From: Lingula anatina
Lineage: Eukaryota > Brachiopoda > Lingulata > Lingulida > Lingulidae
Length of the DNA stretch: 64,000 nucleotides
Assembly (NCBI RefSeq): GCF_001039355.2
Contig: NW_019774958.1
Span: 386,866 to 450,865 of the forward strand
Direction of reading: 5' to 3'
Position 1 is the stretch's first letter. Every line of letters begins with the position of its first letter. A program made the position numbers and the translations under genes. A model generated the notes under the pieces. That model did no database searches and was not told the origin of the DNA. It worked only from the letters and a program-made list of their open reading frames with translations. Below, one piece after another: positions 45,718 through 64,000 of this stretch.

Positions 45718-46943
45718 ATATTTTCTATTGTGATGTTGAATGAGATGGACAGCAGTGATGAGAGTTGTGTACCTTACTGGCCAGAGCAGGCAGAACCCCA
45801 GGAATATGGTCCATTTAAAGTGGAGATGGTCTCCTCGAATATGGGCATAGGAATGATTACTAGAGACTTTAAACTTACACACAAGCGACAGGTAAGTCTT
45901 TTTTCAGTAATTGTTTGGATTTTCATCAATTTATGGAGTGATGATGTGTTTTATGATGCAGTTTATACACTTTGATGGCATTCTGCATACTTTTTTTGCT
46001 CTAACTGGCCAATAGGTGTAGCTAAAATATAAATGATATGATATTTATAGGAAGGAAATTTATTCCAACTAATGAAATTAAGGTTGATGATTAAACACAG
46101 AGTGAATGTTAAGATTGTAACATGATAGAAAATACATTTGTAAAAGCACTAAGTGGTCTTCTGCATCACTGTTTCACTACCTATACTAAGGCATGTAATT
46201 GCATTGTCACCCAAAGTCAAAGCAAATCTGATTTAAAACATTTCAGTCTGCAGACAAGTTCCGCATCATCCGCCAGTTCCAATACACATGTTGGAGCAAA
46301 ACAGACTCAGTTCCCCAGTCCATGCCATCTTTGTTGGCGCTGTTGTCTGCAGTGGAGAAATGGCAGCAGCAGACACGGGACAGAACCATTGTAGTACACT
46401 GCATGTGAGTATAGGGGATCCCCTTTAAATAATCACTTTAGCTGTGGAATGTACAGGAATTATTCATTACTTGTTCTTTCAACTGTTGCATCAAACTATG
46501 GGTTTTGAAAACTAAGAGTTTAGTTTTAGTAATGCAAAAAGATAATTTAGGAATGATTTACAGCAAGACAATTTTAACAACCTGAAAGCGGTTGGTCTTA
46601 ATCTATATAAACCAATATTTATTTTTGTTCTTATATTATGTACTCTTTCTGTAGGGATGGTGCCAGTCAGAGTGGGGTTTTCTGTGCAATGTACTACATC
46701 ATGGACAAAATCAAAACTCAGCAGGAGCTGGATGTCTACCACACTGTCAACCATTTGAGAATTAACAGGAAACAATTGATAAAAAATAAGGTAAGAGGGT
46801 ATCAGAGTTTCATCCTTGTTTATAAATGCAAAGAATTGTTCATTCAAATGAGTTGTATGAAATGGTTCAGGCAGTTCATTGTTTTAGAATATTAGCTGCA
46901 AAGTAAATCTTTTGTCAGTGCTTTGTAAACTAGCTTCAGCCAC

Positions 46944-46981
<38 letters not shown>

Positions 46982-47648
46982 TTTCCCAGCTTGTTGATAT
47001 ATCTAAAATTGTGAATGTTTCTTTAACATTATAAGCTATGAATCAATACTGAAAATAGAAATATTTATAAACCTGAAATAATACTTATGTTATTATTATC
47101 ATTTTAGGAGCAGTATAGGTTCTGCTATGACTTTGCTTTAGCATATTTGGACTCTTTTGAGCCATATGCAAACTTCAAATGAAGTGTGTGCAGAACATCA
47201 CCAATGGTACACCTGCAAGTGGAAGTGAAAGGGCAAACCTTGGGAGTCTGGAAGGATTCGTTTAAATTGACGCCTAGTTAACTCTAAAGACTAACACCAA
47301 CACCAGGGTTCTTCCCGTCTCATTCCAAAGTCACTGGTCACACTGAAGTTTTCTGCTTTTTATGTCAGATGTGACTGGAATAAGTCTTGAAGTATTAGAG
47401 CCAGTGCATGCTGCAGTTTTAATGTTATTTCTGTATCAGAAATGTGTTGAAGAGAGATGATAGTAGAATAAGCCATGAAGGCATTTCTAACAGCTTCCCA
47501 GTGTGTTGGGAGTGGAGACAGTATTCAAGTGGGTGAAATCTCTTTACAGTTGAGTTGCAAGTGGAATACAATGTTTTAATGTAAAAAAATTTTGTCAGTG
47601 TTTGACAGAGGTATTTTTTATTGTACACATTGTTACTACAAGAGCAAC
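45718..47648 (+). pseudogene. Second copy of the phosphatase 3' end (probable assembly duplicate)
   Basis: This 1931-bp block repeats 43786-45716 (offset 1932) after a single N at 45717. It contains the last 174 nt of exon 26 (45718-45891) and full copies of exons 27-29 (46247-46404, 46655-46790, 47108-47182), but has no promoter or start. About a dozen substitutions, one small indel and a TA-repeat length change are seen. In the coding parts I see only one silent change (TCT/TCG). The pattern fits the two haplotypes of one locus placed end to end. A true recent partial duplication is the alternative. Confidence 0.8.
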
Positions 47649-48752
47649 GGTAACTGAATGTTTGTTATACAGATGAGTTAGAAGACTGCTGCCTGACAGA
47701 CAGTCAACATGATTCCAACACAGCTTCACAATTTTCTGGAAAGGGTTCACAATGTGCCATTGATTTTTATACTTGCTCCTGTGACATTCTTTTATCAGAC
47801 TTACAAATTAGGTATTACACATATTGTACCAATGTTTACTTGTATGCGATTTAATCTTATTTATCTCCTCAATTCCCTTTAAATCAAAATTTTCAAATGT
47901 TTAACTGATGTAAATATACAAGTGCTATTATAAGATGTAGATTGTAAACATCAAAACAGCAATGCGTGCTTCAATTTTATCTTCTACTTTGCATGACATT
48001 TAACATATTTATATGTTATCATATCTTTTAATCATGCAAGTCTTCCCATTTTACGAATTACAAGTATTATCATTTATACATCTTGCTGCTTTTATTTCAA
48101 AACATTACAGCTTTTTTGTGTTCTTATTTTTTTGCCTTCTGTCTGGTGCTGAGTGTTATAATGCAGCGTCACAACAATAGGTGGAGCTGTCAGCTGTAGT
48201 GAACAGAAAAATACTTCAGTTGTTAATCTTGTATTTTTTAGTGTTTCACTGTACTGTTTAATGTTATTATTAATAAAGCAACACTTTAAAAATACATGCA
48301 TATATTCAAGATTGTAAGCATTTACATATGCCATTCTTGATTAGATCAGTAAACTGTTACATTAATTGGAATATTGCATGTATAAGTGACATTGACACTG
48401 AAGAACAGATGAGATTTATAAATGAGATAGAATGCTATTAAAATGTTCACTAAATGGTAGTATTCAGAACTAAATCACAATTACTTCACTTTAATAACTG
48501 TATGGTTGAAAAAGAGTACTTCAAACAAGCTTTAAACAAAATAGTTTCAACTGGGGGAAAAGCTGGCTTAACCATATGGTTCACTAAAATTAAAATATTA
48601 TAAAAGTTTTTAAAAAATCCATGACATGTACAACATACAACAAATATATAAAAGTGAATAATTCAGTGTAAAATTATTTGAAATATAAAATGCTCATAAT
48701 GGGAGGAAAAGTACAATTTTAGAATTCTGTGAACTGAAATAACATAAAAAAA
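47183..48752. other. Convergent 3' region of the phosphatase and ERCC6L2-like genes
   Basis: The phosphatase 3' UTR runs from 47183 (equivalent to 45251 in the first copy). An AATAAA at 48272-48277 is a good polyadenylation candidate. The minus-strand helicase gene stops at 48753, so the two transcripts converge with about 0.5 kb between them. No other gene was seen. Confidence 0.6.
48272..48277 (+). terminator. Candidate polyadenylation signal of the phosphatase gene
   Basis: AATAAA about 1.1 kb after the last stop codon, in an otherwise gene-free convergent region. Position-based inference. Confidence 0.5.
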
Positions 48753-63614
<14,862 letters not shown>

Positions 63615-64000
63615 ATCCTTTCATGTGGCATGATTCATTTGTAGTCTCCTAGTTTAAGTGTCATTGCAGAAGGAAGGTAGCGGTGCATACAATCTGCCTT
63701 GAGAAATTATATATATATATATATATACATTAAATATCAAACATAATCAAGATATTACATGAAAAAATTCAATGCCTTATCTTTAATGTACAGGTCTGCC
63801 TTGGAGTTGTTAAGCTGCATTTCAGTTTCTTTTGAGAACCCTCTACAATATACACTATGTGCATGCATACTGCACTGTTACACCTATATTCTTGAGAGCA
63901 ATAAAGTACTTGTACATGTAGCAGGGCTATAGGCGAAGAAAAATGCTTGGTGATGGTGGTTGTGTGTGTGTGTGTGCGTGTGTGAAAGAGACTTTGTGCT
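63615..64000. other. Upstream region of ERCC6L2, possible promoter
   Basis: 5' flank of the minus-strand helicase gene. It contains a (TA)n run near 63709-63727 and a (TG)n run at about 63957-63982. No TATA box or additional exon could be supported, and the transcript may extend beyond the window. Confidence 0.4.

Noticed and set aside
45718-47182. A second, independent phosphatase gene
   Set aside because: It lacks a start, TM and D1, begins mid-exon right after an N, and is almost identical to the upstream copy; an assembly duplicate is simpler.

Overview
The window is animal (metazoan) nuclear DNA. It is AT-rich, with genes split into many short exons bounded by GT...AG introns, long introns, microsatellites and transposon remnants. 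The gene families point to an invertebrate: a receptor tyrosine phosphatase whose ectodomain carries MEGF/Tie-like EGF modules and a kringle, and a ~160-bp tandem repeat of a kind I recall from molluscs. My inference is a lophotrochozoan, probably a mollusc or relative. I could not run a search, so that placement is tentative.

Layout. (1) 2271-12367, minus strand: two tandem tetraspanin genes (260 and 266 aa) with the same intron phases and identical sizes for the third and fourth coding exons, so they are tandem duplicates. (2) 15125-16710, plus: a four-exon gene for a 169-aa cysteine-rich single-pass membrane protein that I do not recognise. (3) about 18865-20627, plus: a gene with a noncoding first exon and one coding exon for a 210-aa membrane protein ending in a PDZ-ligand-like C-terminus. 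(4) 22635-45250, plus: a 29-exon receptor-type protein tyrosine phosphatase (1656 aa). Its order is signal peptide, EGF, kringle, three EGF, Ig, about four FN3, furin-like site, TM, active PTP D1, inactive-looking PTP D2. (5) 43786-47648: the 3' end of that gene appears twice, joined by a single N; I read this as an assembly/haplotype artefact. (6) 48753-63614, minus: a 24-exon ERCC6L2-type SNF2 helicase (1445 aa) with an N-terminal Tudor-like domain, convergent with the phosphatase gene.

Mobile and repeat content includes a 170-bp TIR element in intron 1 of the phosphatase, and a 2.15-kb hAT-like non-autonomous element and a 160-bp satellite next to a 702-bp N gap, both in introns of ERCC6L2. 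A 46-bp minisatellite in the phosphatase copies the splice donor after the catalytic-cysteine exon several times.

There is no operon, CRISPR array or microbial defence system here. The most unusual item is the kringle-bearing receptor phosphatase: EGF, kringle, Ig and first FN3 modules are each a single phase-1/phase-1 exon, the classic exon-shuffling format. All exon joins given were checked by hand for reading-frame continuity and splice dinucleotides, but no transcript evidence was available.
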